Shown here piece after piece: positions 1 through 12,216 of a stretch of DNA of 64,000 nucleotides. Where the stretch lies: the NCBI RefSeq assembly GCF_032854445.1, contig NC_088300.1, forward strand, positions 73,707,005 through 73,771,004, written 5' to 3'. The DNA is from Liolophura sinensis. Lineage: Eukaryota; Mollusca; Polyplacophora; Chitonida; Chitonidae. The position numbers were made by a program, and so were the translations under genes. The notes under the pieces are model-generated. The model was not told the DNA's origin and did no database searches. It was given only the letters and a program-made list of their open reading frames with translations. Every line of letters begins with the position of its first letter. The first letter of the stretch is position 1.

Positions 1-260
1 TTTCTACAACTTCATCATACTAGATATGAAATATAATACTGACCTAAAGTCAAACAGATAAACAAAAAAAACAACCATCACGAAGCATAGCCTCTTCGTT
101 GCTAACTGTATCAGTTTAGATGAGATAAGCCTTTTGAAATTCGTAGCTTCAGAAGAAACCTCGTGAAATCACATTTGTATGAGGTCTATCTGTTCATTCA
201 AGTGCACCGTGGCCTACATATAGCAAGTATGTGCTGTCTCTCAAAGGAGCTCTGTGTAGG

Positions 261-567
261 TATCACGTGGGATTTTTGAACAGCGCAACTGAGATACGTA
301 TCATTGATTAACGACAATTTATAAACAAGCATAGTGCTAGATTTGACTCCTGATTACGTTTACGCGTCTAGAACACTCGATATGTATTTCTGGCATCACT
401 GACAACTGCTTTTTTAAACACATGTGAATTCTTCCTATTCTTTACAGTTCTTTGGATGTTTGTGTTGAAAGTTGTTTTGGAAATTGGTCTTTCTATTATT
501 GATCTGGCACCCTTTTTCTAGTGGAGAACTGGTGTAAGAATGCTTATTATACGACTGCCTAGAGCAG
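261..567 (+). repeat. Unclassified dispersed repeat, copy 1
   Basis: This copy shares an ordered series of short blocks with sequence near 18.4, 28.9, 31.1, 40.4 and 53.6 kb: ATCACGTGG, then CTGAGATACGTAT followed by TGATTAACGACAA, then TTTGTGTTGAAAGTTGTTTT and GGAAATTGGTCTT. It is most like the copy at 28.9 kb, with which it also shares sequence before and after the core. The family is diverged and non-coding, and no class (SINE, MITE or other) could be assigned. Confidence 0.6.
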
Positions 568-817
568 CTATAGGCTCTCTGTGGTCAGGAATTCTAGAAC
601 GGGTTCAACCGAAAGCTATACAAGAACACAGCCGATCTAGCTTATAATGATGTTGATTTGAGTTCAGTACGCAACACTGTCTTGTACATTTGTCAATATA
701 TCAAGAACGATCGAATGAATGTTTTGCGGACGTAACTTTAATTTGTAAAAATAATGTGATCTGCCACTTCACATAGTTCAGGCTACGACTCAGGTGATTA
801 AAACAAATCCATGTATG

Positions 818-858
818 AAAAAAAAAAAACCAAAAAAAAAAAAAAAACAATAAAAATA
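818..858 (+). repeat. A-rich tract
   Basis: Two long A runs separated by CC, followed by an A-rich stretch. It could be the tail of an old retroposon, but no SINE body was recognised next to it. Confidence 0.6.
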
Positions 859-3800
859 ATCGAAAAACCTACTCTGACCTGAAGAAGTGAATAAAATGAA
901 CGAATTATCCCTTTTGGCAATGTTACGTAAAGCATACATGTACATGGGTACTACTCCAGTGTTTGTTCATATAGCATACATAAACTTTTAGTTAAACAAC
1001 AATACATATCTTGTAATATGTTAGCATGTTGATCATTTTAGGGTAAAACTGTTACATGAGATAAATATAAACATACTTTCTGTTAGCTTATAAAGACTCA
1101 TAGGCTCCATGTGAATGACACAAATAACTCTCACATTTTTTGTCGCCTTGAAAGCATCTTAATAGTTCAGCTGAGACAAAATCCGGGAGGCCCTCAGTGA
1201 TTTTGCTGCGAGTATATCCAGCGACACAAACTCTTGCTGTAACTTGGGAATATCTGGCTTGTGCAATACACAGAAGCTAAGGGCTAAGTCTGTGTACGCT
1301 GTCACACAGGCAGTTAGCACGTAAAGACAGTGAGACAGTAAAGCCGGAATCAGAATAAAATAAATTGTCGTCAACGTCTTTTCCACTGGCACATTGTTCT
1401 AACCTAATACCCATAGTGGGTGCGACTTTGTAGACAGGTGCTGCTGAATACTAGTGGCAGTGCGGTCAGATCAGTTTATGGGACATGATCTGTTATAGTA
1501 GGAACACTCCACAGTCCTACTGCTCAAATGAAGCCCACATCCTAAATCTTTTCACTTCTGTCAGAGGGGATTACATCATATTTCACTATTGTTACCAGTT
1601 ATGTGTCTGCCAGTAGTCGCTCACACTCCACTCTAAATCAATCTGCCTAAGTAGGTTACGGGAGAGAAAACAAATTGGAGAAGTTCACAAACTGTTTTGA
1701 GCGTTTTGGTATGCAGATTACACCAACCTTGTACACTACTATGTAGGGTGCATTTAGGAGTGTTTGCATACGGGACACCTATGTGATTCAACAGTTGTCT
1801 ATCTGTTAACGCAGTCTGACATGTTTTAAAACATGCCATCTCTTTGTATAATACCATAATGTCAATGCTAAGTCTGCTTTATGAACAGCCGTTTAACTAC
1901 GTGAACTTGGGTGGTTGTGTATGATAAAGTCAGTGACAATATGGCTGCGAATTTTAACTGCTTATTGATTGGTTGCTAGGAGCTCGTCTCTTGTCACCAA
2001 CGATTTTGATTCACCCTTTTTCCGTGTAGACGGCCATCGCTTGTTTCTGCCCCAGACCCCAATCTCCATGTGTAGAGAAGTAGATCACGTATCGTGATCC
2101 TGCTTGCCAAATGCTGGGCCAATGTTAGATTTATACGAGTTTCGTTACAACATTGAAACCCGTGTCCTGTGTTTACTCGCTGTGACCATTCTCCATTCTT
2201 TAGCGTTTGTCTGTTGTATACTTTGAAAGTTAACAAAACCAGGTGACAACATATTTTGTCCCATAATATATGGTTTATCACCCGAGCACACTGGCGACAT
2301 TGTTGTGGGAAAGCCACAAACCGTCTCCGCTCGACCTTCTGCTACCGCCATTCTACAGAGTACAAGACGAGTACAGTAGTGCCTGCACAGCAGAGGACGA
2401 GTCTTTTGACGGCTACGTCACGTGGTGTCTAGCACCTCACTGGTAGGGCAAATGTCCACAAGGCTGTTACAGAGAGCTGTGTTATTAGACAGGCCTACTA
2501 TCTAGTCTATACAACCTCGAAAAAGTGTGTTTCACAAAGCACAAAAGCTAAAAGAAAGATGAATGACTGTTTCAAAAAACTTTTTTTTAAACCTGCACAA
2601 CTGCCCAAAACGCCTGATAGTCGTCTGTAAGGATTGTGTTATTAAAGTACATCCGGTATTCACAAACTGACGAAGAATCTTGCACGAGTGAACTGTCAGC
2701 ATCAGCACGTGTCACTAAGCAATGTACGATTTGCTTTATTCAAAAGGTAAAACCATTTTCCCTAAATAATTTCTGTGTATATGTATATATATAGTGTGGA
2801 ATGTTCTTTGGCGGGAAGATATAAATGTTCTGTCAACTAAAACTTAGTTTGTCTAATAATACAATCAGGTTTTAACCGAAGAGTGAAACCACGAATAAAG
2901 ATTATTTCTAAGGTTTTACTGTAGAACGTACATGTATTGCCATATTTGTTGGAATTAAAATATTTGCGATCTTTTTGCGATGTTATTGGTAACTGTTCAC
3001 TACTTCTACTTCCTGGTAACCATCTTCCGTTAAAGTTATTTTAAGAGATTGTGATGCTAATTTTATTTCTGAAACTGGCCTTTGGCAAATTTAGACTTTG
3101 ATATGAAAATTATCGGTGGACGACCTTACTGTGATTAGTAAAGTTCGCTTACTATTTTGAAAAGAATACGGCACACCATGTGAAAAGAAAAACATTTCGT
3201 TCAATTTTATTAGGGAAAAAATGGTATTTCTGGTACCTTCATATTTGGTTTGTTACTTGGAAGAGGACGGCTAATCTGCATGTGGTTGTGAGTTTATTTT
3301 GACTGTAGCGAGCTTCCTGAAAGGTCGCATATCTTGATGTCATCATTAAATCAGTGGGAGTAATATTCACCCTGATGTCATCCGAATGCCCCGGAAATAG
3401 AATAGGCGTAGGTGGCCTGAATACAGTATGACTCAGTGTACAAGGAAAAGAAAGAAACAGCCACATGCAACGTGTTTACTTGATATAAATATGTTATGTA
3501 TATAAAAGAAAAAACTCAAAGCGTAAACACTTTTGTTACTGATTTGCCTCCTGGCAATTCATGTGTATGTCTGTTTATAAACCAGTTTTACGCGATCAAT
3601 ACATGCTTAAGATTAAGCGAATAAGCTTGTGCGTTTTGCAGTCTTTGGCGTTATTTAAGAAATATAGGTGGAAAATTTAAAGTTTTAGAACTGCCTAGAA
3701 TATTATCGTAAATTTAGGTGAAGGTTTGTGAGGGAGATACCTTTGATTTGTCTTCCATTGTTTGCGTGAGGTTACTTTGTGTTACGAAGTTCAGCTTCTG

Positions 3801-4730
3801 TCCAGTTTGTGTAGAGAGTTCACATAGAGGTCATTAAGTGTAAATACCAGACATTACTTCTGCGGAGTGTTAATAACGGTTGATCGGAGTTGTTCTCGGT
3901 CGTCATTCCGGCACGATTGCTCCGCTAAACTAGCCAGGATTGGACAAACTCAACCCATTCACTCCTTGTCCTGTTTGTAATGTTGGAAAATATCCATATA
4001 TACTCAGACCAAACAGAATTCTACTGACAAAACTATGCGCTTCACAAACGTATTTGAATACTAACTCGTGGTATTTCTAATGCTTTTTTAACCCACAATG
4101 AAATTCAAACCTTTTCTCTGGGAACTGAATGTCTCTTAGAATAGAGGGTAATCGGAAAATTGACAAGTTTTCTTGTATGGGTAAGTGAAAGTATATATTT
4201 CATCGGAGTTCTGCTATAGTTGGTTTTGTGCTGCCATTTACACACATGGCCGGAGTGTTTGTCGAGTTCTGGCTGATGCCGCGAACATTATCAATGTTCG
4301 GCTTTTGTGACCGCACTGCCTTAGGCCCTGATAGCTATCAACTGCAGGTAGTTATGTTTTATAAATTATCCTGGCTATGGTGAACATAAAAGAGATCTTA
4401 CCGACGTGTTAATACATTCATAAAACCGTAGCTCTAGTAAAGAAACTGTGCAGTCATTCGAACGGGCCGTCTTTTTTGCAACTTTTTTGCATGGGACAGT
4501 TGGAGGTAGCTCTGCTTTCGCGCTGAATGGCCACTACTTGAGCCACATGTGGGCCAGATTTCGGGCGTGTTTCACATTATTATTAGTGTTATCTGTGAAT
4601 GTTGTCATTCATGACATTTTATTCACATTTGTGCAAACGACTACCTGTGTGGTACTCGCTGGTACAATTTGTATGTAGTAAAAACTGTACACCATACTCC
4701 ATACCACATACTGTTTTGATGCCTACTGTA

Positions 4731-4964
4731 ATGTACGATTCTACTATAATGTATGATCCTGCTGTAATGTATGATTCTACTGTAATGTATGATTCTACTG
4801 TAATGTATGATTCTACTGTAATGTATGATCCTACTATATTGTATGATTCTACTGTAATGTATGATTCTACTGTAATGTATGATCCTACTATATTGTATGA
4901 CCCTACTATATTGTATGATCCTACTGTAATGTATGATTCTACTGTAATGTATGATCCAAATGAC
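4731..4964 (+). repeat. 18-bp minisatellite, 13 units
   Basis: Thirteen consecutive 18-bp units of the form ATGTATGATTCTACTGTA, with a second variant reading GATCCTACTATATTG. Because 18 is divisible by three, the array reads as a hexapeptide (M/L-Y-D-S/P-T-V/I) on the + strand and is also open on the minus strand. The open frames at 4599-4976 (+) and 4619-4966 (-) are therefore products of the repeat and not evidence of a gene. It lies about 0.9 kb upstream of the penultimate FGF exon. Confidence 0.93.
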
Positions 4965-5866
4965 ATATATCGTTAGGGGATCATCTTCCTAACCAAGCTC
5001 TTATCGAAGAAGAGCACCACTGAATGATAACTAAAGCACTGGTATCCTCAGAAAGAACACCGGATTCCAGCGACCATATACTACGGAGAGTTGAAGAGAA
5101 GTTCAAACATGCATATTAGGTCTTGTGAACTTTATAAGTGCCTCTTAGTGGTTAGAGGTTTCAGGTGGTTTCCATTGTTCTCTAAAGAAATGAGAAACAC
5201 GCCTTCATAAATAACTGTCGGAGAAGCTAATAGAATATCGACAAAATAGTGGAGATATTTAATAGCCAATTATTCCTCAAGACATACATCAGGTCTTATG
5301 TGTAGCGGGTAATTGTAGTGCCGTATGATTTGGTCTACAATAAGCCCATAGGTCCCTCCCTGCTTCCATATATAGACGTGACTTAATCGCCTAGAGGTTA
5401 ACCCTTCCATCACAAACCATTACTCGCTAGGCAGAATTAAAGGATTTTCCTCAGTTTAGATATCTCCAATGTCCGCTGTTACTAGAGTTTAACTTCAAGG
5501 AGACGGTCAGTATGCGCGGATCTGAGACAACTATTCTTACAAGAAGATTTGTAGATGTCAGATTTCCATGTAAACTGACTAGCCGTGATTAGCCTATTGT
5601 CTACCTGTAAAAAAAATGCACAGGTCCTAAATAAAGTTTTGTCTCCGAGTTGTGCATTACCACAACACCCAACTCCGCATCGCTTGTCAGCAGACGACAC
5701 ATAAATTACCCGAATGTAACAAAATACAATGTATCGCACATACCAACAACCATTAATTAGGCTCTGGTTTGAGTCAGGCACAGATATTTATGTCTCACGG
5801 GTGAATAAAATCAAGATCTTTGACATTATGATTGTAATTTTTGTTTATTTTCTTTGTTTGTTGCAG

Positions 5867-5973
5867 CCAAGCTATTGCTAGAGTCTGTGGATCACGACGG
5901 GTTAATCAGAATAAAGAGTGAAACGACAGGGCGTTATTTGTGCTTTAATTTCAGAGGAAAGCTCATTGTACGG
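5867..5973 (+). CDS. Fgf8/17/18: FGF8/17/18-type growth factor, penultimate coding exon
   Basis: This is an internal exon of a secreted fibroblast growth factor, a ligand that binds FGF receptor tyrosine kinases together with heparan sulfate outside the cell. The acceptor is a T-rich tract ending TTGCAG at 5861-5866 and the donor is CGG|GTGAGT at 5973/5974. The exon starts in the middle of a codon (one base comes from the previous exon) and ends in phase 0. It encodes about 36 residues starting AKLLLESVDHDG, then IRIKSETTGRYLCFN and RGKLIVR. The pattern LL.E......IRIK...T..YLC.N.RGKL aligns without gaps to the FGF8/17/18 subfamily and much less well to the FGF1 or FGF9 types. The YLC cysteine is the conserved FGF-core cysteine. 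Both exon borders fall where FGF core introns are known, just before the LLVET-like strand and just after GKL. A frame running past the donor is intronic. The preceding exon is not in view, so the gene is partial here. Confidence 0.95.
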
Positions 5974-8423
5974 GTGAGTATATTTCACTTATGTACTTAC
6001 CTTGATGTGGGTTTAACGTCTTACCCTGACCCGTTACAAAGAAAATACATAGTTCATCCATTTTTACGTTGAATCCACGATGCGGATTATATAGCAACGA
6101 CCTTAAGAGAATAGACACTGTTTATGAGCAGAAAACCCAGATAGTACAGTTTACAGTGAAAACGTTTTTGTAAGTGTTAGAACTAATATTGAATACTTGT
6201 CAATGAAGCGGATAAATTTGGAGGAATTCTTAGATCTCACTTTTGACAAATCATTCGGCCAGCGTCTCTCGATTGGGTTGTGATAACAGAGCGACCATCC
6301 ACAGATCGTCTTCGGTAAGCTGTTGTTCTCTTTGTAAGCGGAGGTGCCAGCGATAAACATCTAAGGAACTCTTCGTCATTTCTAAATTGTCGTAATAACA
6401 GCGTGTCAGAGAAACGATTGTTCCTTCCTAGCGGAACCTGTGCGAAACTCCCTGGCTGCGGCTTTACTATTGGGAAGGCAAATGGTCAGGGTCAAACCAC
6501 CGATAACCCGCCTGTAACACTCAATAACATCGACTAGTCATGCAATGGATCCTGGGATCAAGAAAAACCGTGTATGTCTTGATGGTGCTTGAAAACAAAT
6601 TTGCATCTTTTCTGGAGCATTTTCTTTACCGATGGAAGATCATGTTTGTTATATTTCATCACTGCGTTAACAGCTAAAGACAGACTAATTATAGCTAGGA
6701 GAACTTTTGTGGGTAACTGATGCTCGAAATGTTATCGAAGAATTGATGGATCAAATATGGAACAAATCTGTAGCCCATCAATCGACTTGGTTGTTTCATT
6801 TGCGTCTATTTTATTGGCCTTTATCAATGGATAGAGATAAGGCCTTGCCAACTGATCCGGCCTAATCCATCTTTGCAGTGTTTTACCATCATATAACATG
6901 GACGTTCCCAAGACATATAAGCTGATTGGAATAGAAGTGACTCACAGGCTACTGTCTGTGATGTATCCGAACGGTCAGTCACAAGTAGGACAAACGCACC
7001 GGAGAGATATATTGGGTGATACATAACAGGCAATGCACAAGATCGATATAAGTCTTTTATTTCTTGACGAACTTGGTGTTTGACTACCATGAATAAACAA
7101 CGATAAACTGACGTGTAAGGGTCACGGGGAAGGAGGCACGGAATGCTGATGGAGTCGGCCCTCCTCACTTCAGACTAGTGTTGTAACAAATCGACGGTCA
7201 GATGGTGACGTATGTGGCAAGCTATGGTGATGGGATGCCATCCCCACCAGTTTGTCCATGTCATTTAATTTTGGCCTTGACAACTTTCTGTTCACTTTTT
7301 CTGACATTTGACTGAAATTGGCTAAAGGGTAATATCCGTGTTAAAGGAGACCTCTGTTCGACAATTTTATTTCAGTTTTAGTCGACACGTAAGACAAAAA
7401 GACAATAAGAACAACAATCATTAAACTCGGAGCCACTTCTAATTGAAACGACGGTGGGCAGCCAAGCGTGTCGAGAAACTAAGACTTTCAACTCCATTCA
7501 ACTGCATCATACCATCAGAGGGCCGTACATTATTGAAGCTATGTTATGTACCTGTAGCATCTCGGGCACAAGATTTGTCTATATTCTAAACATATACACC
7601 TATAAATGAAGACAGGATCGCTTAAGAATGAACGTATGAATATTGGAGAGTTTTATTCTGCGAGTTTTGTGTTCCATACATGTCATACAAAACACTCACC
7701 TTGTATGTGGCTTGTTATACTCGCCAATCCGTGCAGCTTCCACCTGGCCTGTAGGTCGATGGCTTATTTGCGTAATTGTGACTTGTGACCTAGAAGTTTT
7801 AAGAACGATCTGGTGAAGACTGGCTGACATTTACTGCAAGCTGTTTTGTATGCAAGACCTAGTTTTCACAGTTGACCTGCCAAATCTTTCTCTCCTCACC
7901 TCTACACCAAGGAGCTGAGTTAGAGGTCTGTGTACCTATGTCACGGGCTGTTTGTTCATCCTGCTTGTCACCCGGGAGTAAGGCAATGAAACGGACCATG
8001 TTCAGGGCCTCACATTCTAAAATACACCCTTGAAGCATATCGAAGCATGAGAGTCACGTCTGTGGTAGCGAACTTTGAAACAACAATATTATGCCTACAA
8101 AACACACTTGCCTAGGCGGATTGGATAACTGCTACACGACTGAACTTGGAAGAGCTGTAATCTTCGATAATATGCTTCATCCGCGGAGAAACTGTCAGTT
8201 TAATTAGGATTTAGGCATAATAGTATAACCACAGCACATTTTGTTACGTTTAAGGGTTACATCTGTAGTGTTCCTTCTCTGGAATTTGTAGAAAGCTTCT
8301 AAGTTAAGAAAACGTGGTCAGTGATGACTGACATAGCCAGTGGTGATTCACATGGTCTTCAAAATGGTTGAAATGCTCAAAGCCGTTTTCATTGCCTGAA
8401 TTCGTTTTGTTGTCTCTTTTCAG
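5974..8423 (+). other. Phase-0 intron between the last two FGF exons
   Basis: A 2450-bp intron bounded by GTGAGT at 5974 and by a pyrimidine-rich acceptor (TTGTCTCTTTTCAG) ending at 8423. Open frames inside it, the longest on the minus strand at 6824-7168 (114 codons), show no recognisable domain and are treated as chance. No repeat array or SINE was noticed in it. Confidence 0.9.
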
Positions 8424-8726
8424 CATCATGGTGACAGTATCCAGTGTAAGTTCCGAGAGGAAATAACCAAAGAGAACTACACCAAGTTTAGGTCTGCCGC
8501 CCCAGCGGTTTGGTACGTGGGCTTTCGCAGCAACGGAAAACCTGTTAAAGGATACAAGGGAAACCGACCTGAAAAGTGTTACCAGTTCTTAAAGAAGGAA
8601 GACACAAAACGCTTTCAGCCTGGTCCTGACGGATTAAAAATACAAGACTTTGAAGCCATCTTACGTAGAAGAGGACACCGACTTCGCAGGCGAAACAAAT
8701 CTGCCAGGGTGAGGTCACGTGGCTAG
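8424..8726 (+). CDS. Fgf8/17/18: FGF8/17/18-type growth factor, last coding exon with stop
   Basis: The terminal coding exon continues in phase 0 from 5973. It encodes 100 residues and a TAG stop at 8724-8726. It begins HHGDSIQCKFREEITKENYT, where the cysteine matches the second conserved cysteine of FGF cores. Next comes WYVGFRSNGKPVKG, the characteristic FGF signature region that includes heparin- and receptor-contacting strands. Spacing from NYT to WY and from GKPVKG to the FLKK strand equals that of vertebrate FGF8 members with no indel. After FLKKED the sequence loses similarity and ends in a strongly basic tail (LRRRGHRLRRRNKSARVRSRG, split by one GH pair), as in the basic C-termini of FGF8-class ligands, which suggests heparan sulfate binding. 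The length after GKL is close to vertebrate FGF8. The subfamily call rests on these motifs; a lineage-specific FGF related to FGF8 remains possible. No strong AATAAA follows closely, so the 3' UTR end is unassigned. Confidence 0.96.
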   Translation, partial: HHGDSIQCKFREEITKENYTKFRSAAPAVWYVGFRSNGKPVKGYKGNRPEKCYQFLKKEDTKRFQPGPDGLKIQDFEAILRRRGHRLRRRNKSARVRSRG

Positions 8727-10424
8727 GTGAAATTGTACTCTGACGTCAAGGTGCTGTATTTTCTGCGTCGTGAGTTCTCCAGTTATGGTGTGATCTTCCC
8801 TTCTAGTCAAGTGGAAGAGTTCATCGGACCTGGCTGTGCTTGTTCAATCACTGGAAGTGTTTCTGTTGCTTACAACGGCAACAACTATGTGGATACATAT
8901 TAAATCGTCCCCAAGAGGGGACGTTTGGTTTCAAACAGTGTGTTCGGCCGCGAGATCGAAGCAGCTGTTATGGCCAGACATAATTTACAAAGTAGATAAG
9001 TGCGAACACCAGTTTCTGAGAGATCCACAGAAAACTGCTGACAATCCTACAAACTGGATTACGATAACAATGGAAACAAAACACTTAGTGTGTGAATTGA
9101 TGTGAGGTGAGAGGTTTAAGGCTGAAGGTCAGTAGTCTCCGGTTAGCCATGAATGCCCTGCTAAGTGTTGTACTGCAGACGTTGGCTGTTTTTGGTCTGA
9201 ATATGTATAGAAGGGAACTTCATACAAGGAAACGACAGGAGTCTTTGGTGTTCACTTGCAACTGTCGTGCTAGCTATTATTTATGAAACAAAACTTATTA
9301 ATATGATAAAAATATCACAGTGGACGACTTGATTCTGTGACAAACTTGACTCCAATCCAACAACTGCTTGTTGGTGGGAATTTGCATCCACAAATTGTAC
9401 CGTATTCGTCTCTGTTAATATTATTGTGCTATATACATGTCAAGTTTTCTTCACGCCGCAGATGTGGAAAAAGACTTTGTGTTAAGAAACAATGCCTCCG
9501 AGGAAGCCAGTGTAGAACGTAGCTACCGTACCAATCTACCTGTAACTCATTTAGTTTTCTACCTCCGTAATTTGGTTGTTGTCCATGTAGCCCTGAAGTA
9601 CAGAGAAAGTGCGCAGGCTCTAGGGAATTGACTCCAGCGTCAGGGAACGTGGCGAAATATAAGGGTAACTCTCGTAAACCAAATCACTGATTGGCAAAAT
9701 AATCTGGAACAACTATTCCCGAAAAGTAGGAACGGGGCTATGGTCCGCCTCTCTTTATGCTGATTTCGCTTTATTGTGTAGAATCCTTTAACAAATATTA
9801 TGACCAACTCAGAGTACATTTTTTTTCGTAGACCTGGAGTTAAAAATACTGCCTGGTCATATTTCGACGTTTCCAGACTTTCAGAAAAGTGTGCTTTTTG
9901 GTTGCACAGTGCTTCTTCTGTGTCTAGAACACTTGTAATGAAAGTCATCTTTCATTTCATCATACAAAGCTCACAACCTCTTTAACAACAAAGACCAAGT
10001 GAGAATTGAATGAATAAGTGGCGATAATTCTTACTAAAACGCACCACTTTTCTGAGTCTGTGAAAGGTGCAGTGTTAGAATAGCTTAAATATCCAAGCAA
10101 TATTGTTTCCTGTCGCTATGGCAACCAAACGATGAAATTATTCCTCATTTTTTTTTGTTCTACTTGACCATAGCCTCGTTCTGAATATATGTAGGACAGT
10201 CATAGACTTGTTCAAGTGTAGATTATTGTTAATGAATCGATGTCCATCATCGTTTGTATGATTTCAGCGTGGCTTATTTCAATCGCGGCCATGTTTGTTT
10301 TAACCAGCATAGTATTCAGTGTGTATACGATTGTTGCCTAAGGTCAGTGTGTTTTATATGCTATTGTTCTGAGATCACTGATGGGTTCTATGTATGATGT
10401 TTGTAAGTGAGCCGTTAAGACAAT
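8727..10424. other. 3' flank of the FGF gene, no recognised gene
   Basis: This must contain the start of the FGF 3' UTR. No clear AATAAA signal is seen soon after the stop; an ATTAAA variant occurs near 8899. Short open frames (61 to 102 codons) overlap on both strands and have no recognisable domain. Confidence 0.55.
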
Positions 10425-10840
10425 GTGGTTAATGTGTGAAGGTTTGCGAAGAAAGCAAAGCTGGTTAATGTGTGAAAGACACCGTTGAAAGTAAGGTCTG
10501 TTAATGCACAAAAGTTACTGTTGATAATCAGGGGGATGTGATTGTGTGTGTGTTAGCCCAGAAAGCAATCCTAGATGATTGGTGAAGATCAGATGGGAAA
10601 GTATGTTGTTGATGTGTATTGGTTAGCAAGGAAAGTAAGTGTGGTTGGTATGTAAAGGTTGGTCTGGAGAGTGAGCTTAGTTATATGTGCAGGTTACTTC
10701 GTAAAATTTACAATGTGGTTTCTGTGTACTGGTTAACCAGGAAGGAAGAGTTGTTCACGAGTGCAGGTCAGCCCGGAAATCAAATTGGATATGGTTGATT
10801 CAGATGACTTTGTAAAGGATGTAAATGGTTAGTCCATCAA
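10425..10840 (+). repeat. Highly diverged minisatellite, about 36-bp unit
   Basis: About eleven degenerate units can be lined up by recurring blocks such as GGTTAATGTGTGAAGGTT, GGTTAGCAAGGAAAGTAAGT and GGTTAACCAGGAAGGAAG, spaced about 36 to 38 bp apart. Each unit has the layout GTGGTT-N-TGTG-N-GGTTAGCC-N-GGAAAGTA. Divergence is high, so this is an old array without recent homogenisation. Confidence 0.65.
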
Positions 10841-12216
10841 AAAGTATGACCGAGGTTTGATCAGTTTAGAACGGACAAGATCAACAAAACAGCATATTTA
10901 ATCGCCGTTGTCGGCTTTGTTATATGACAGCATAAATCAGCTTTGCCAAACTTATACTGCCCCATTTACCGAGAGATTGTCTCCCAGTTTCAATGCATTT
11001 CAATGTTTATGAATTAAAGTAGTCTCTAATGTGTGTGTATATATAAGCGTTTGAGACATATTCATCATTTCATATTATATATTTCGGGGGAGTAAAATGT
11101 CAATGAAATATTTTATCTGTTTTTACTTGCGTTGATGTATTGTTATGACATCAGTGTTGACTGGGCCTGGTCGGCTTCTCCTGGGAGGGACGAGTGACCT
11201 CACTGTCAGGTGTCCGCCTGAAAACATTGTAGTGTTGAAATACAGCTCCAGCTGACAGTGTGCATGGAACAATATTGCGTCAGGAAATTCCTGTCTGTTA
11301 TGTGACACACGACATGCCTGTAAATCTGTCAGATTGCCAAACATATACCACACTAGACTACATATGCACAAAAGAAGTTGGCACATATCACTGTGTGTAA
11401 AGCAAACCTTCGTAAAAGAGGGAATTTATTGTAATACGCAAGGAGGCATCCCTAAATTTTGTCATTTTCCATCCACAACTATTTGGTATTTATCTTTTAA
11501 CTTTTTGGTGTCAAATTGTCTACATTACATATGTATTGATCCCAAACACTTATATAGTCTGAATCTCTACCAGTCAACCGCAATCCATGTAAGTAACAAC
11601 ACGTTATGAGTTAAAGGACTGGTATAATACACCAGTCTCATTCAAAACTGGTTTTTCATGCACATAAAAAGAACAGAACTTTTCCACATGTCTTCATGCT
11701 TTACCAGAAGGTGCGCGGACAAAGCTGACACGAATTGTACGATACTGGGTGTTTTCTTGGGAATAATAATTTTGTAAATTGCTGATGTTTTTGCCGATGG
11801 TTAGTTCAGTCTGAAAATTCACCAGATCGTATCTAGAATTCAATCATGTTTTATTTAACCTCATCTAGACAATAAATTTTGCATCTTGAAGATATTTCAG
11901 AGTTTTGTGAATTTGCATATTTTGCCTCAGACTGTTTAATACCTTGTTCGGCTTATTTTTGAGCCTGCACCAGCCTGAATCCCAAGCCGGGTGGATCCAA
12001 CCTTCGTCATCTCTGCGTCTCACACCATTCCTCCTTCCCGTCATGTGTTTCTGTATAATATTATAAGACAGATACCTGCTCAGCGATTGGTGGAGTAAGA
12101 TAGAGATGAGTTCTTACTCAGTCGTGCCAGCTGTCATACTTCCTGGTTTGATTATCGTGTACAATAATATTATGTATGCCAAAGATATATATTTATTAAA
12201 CGTCTCGTGTGGTGTA
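10841..12216. other. No recognised gene
   Basis: AT-rich sequence with short chance frames on both strands. An AATAAA hexamer lies at 11871-11876; it could in principle be a polyadenylation site but is 3.1 kb past the FGF stop. Confidence 0.5.

Larger units (their letters stand above)
1..5866 (+). other. 5' flank or intron of the FGF gene, no recognised exon
   Basis: No coding exon is recognised on either strand. The first recognisable FGF exon begins at 5867 with a 3' splice site, so at least the adjoining part is intron on the + strand. I looked for an exon encoding the earlier FGF strands (a peptide resembling QLYSRTSG..H.QV ending in a phase-1 donor) and did not find one. The stretch holds one dispersed-repeat copy (about 261-567), an A-rich tract (818-858) and an 18-bp tandem repeat (4731-4964), listed separately. 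The remaining sequence is AT-rich and carries only short chance open frames. Confidence 0.6.

Noticed and set aside
4599-4976. 125-codon + strand frame and opposing 115-codon frame
   Set aside because: Both are produced by an 18-bp tandem repeat whose period is a multiple of three.
5041-5118. Short stop-free + strand stretch considered as an upstream FGF exon
   Set aside because: No similarity to FGF N-terminal strands and no proper acceptor and phase-1 donor pair.
11871-11876. AATAAA considered as the FGF polyadenylation signal
   Set aside because: It is 3.1 kb after the stop in AT-rich DNA where this hexamer is common; transcript ends would be needed.
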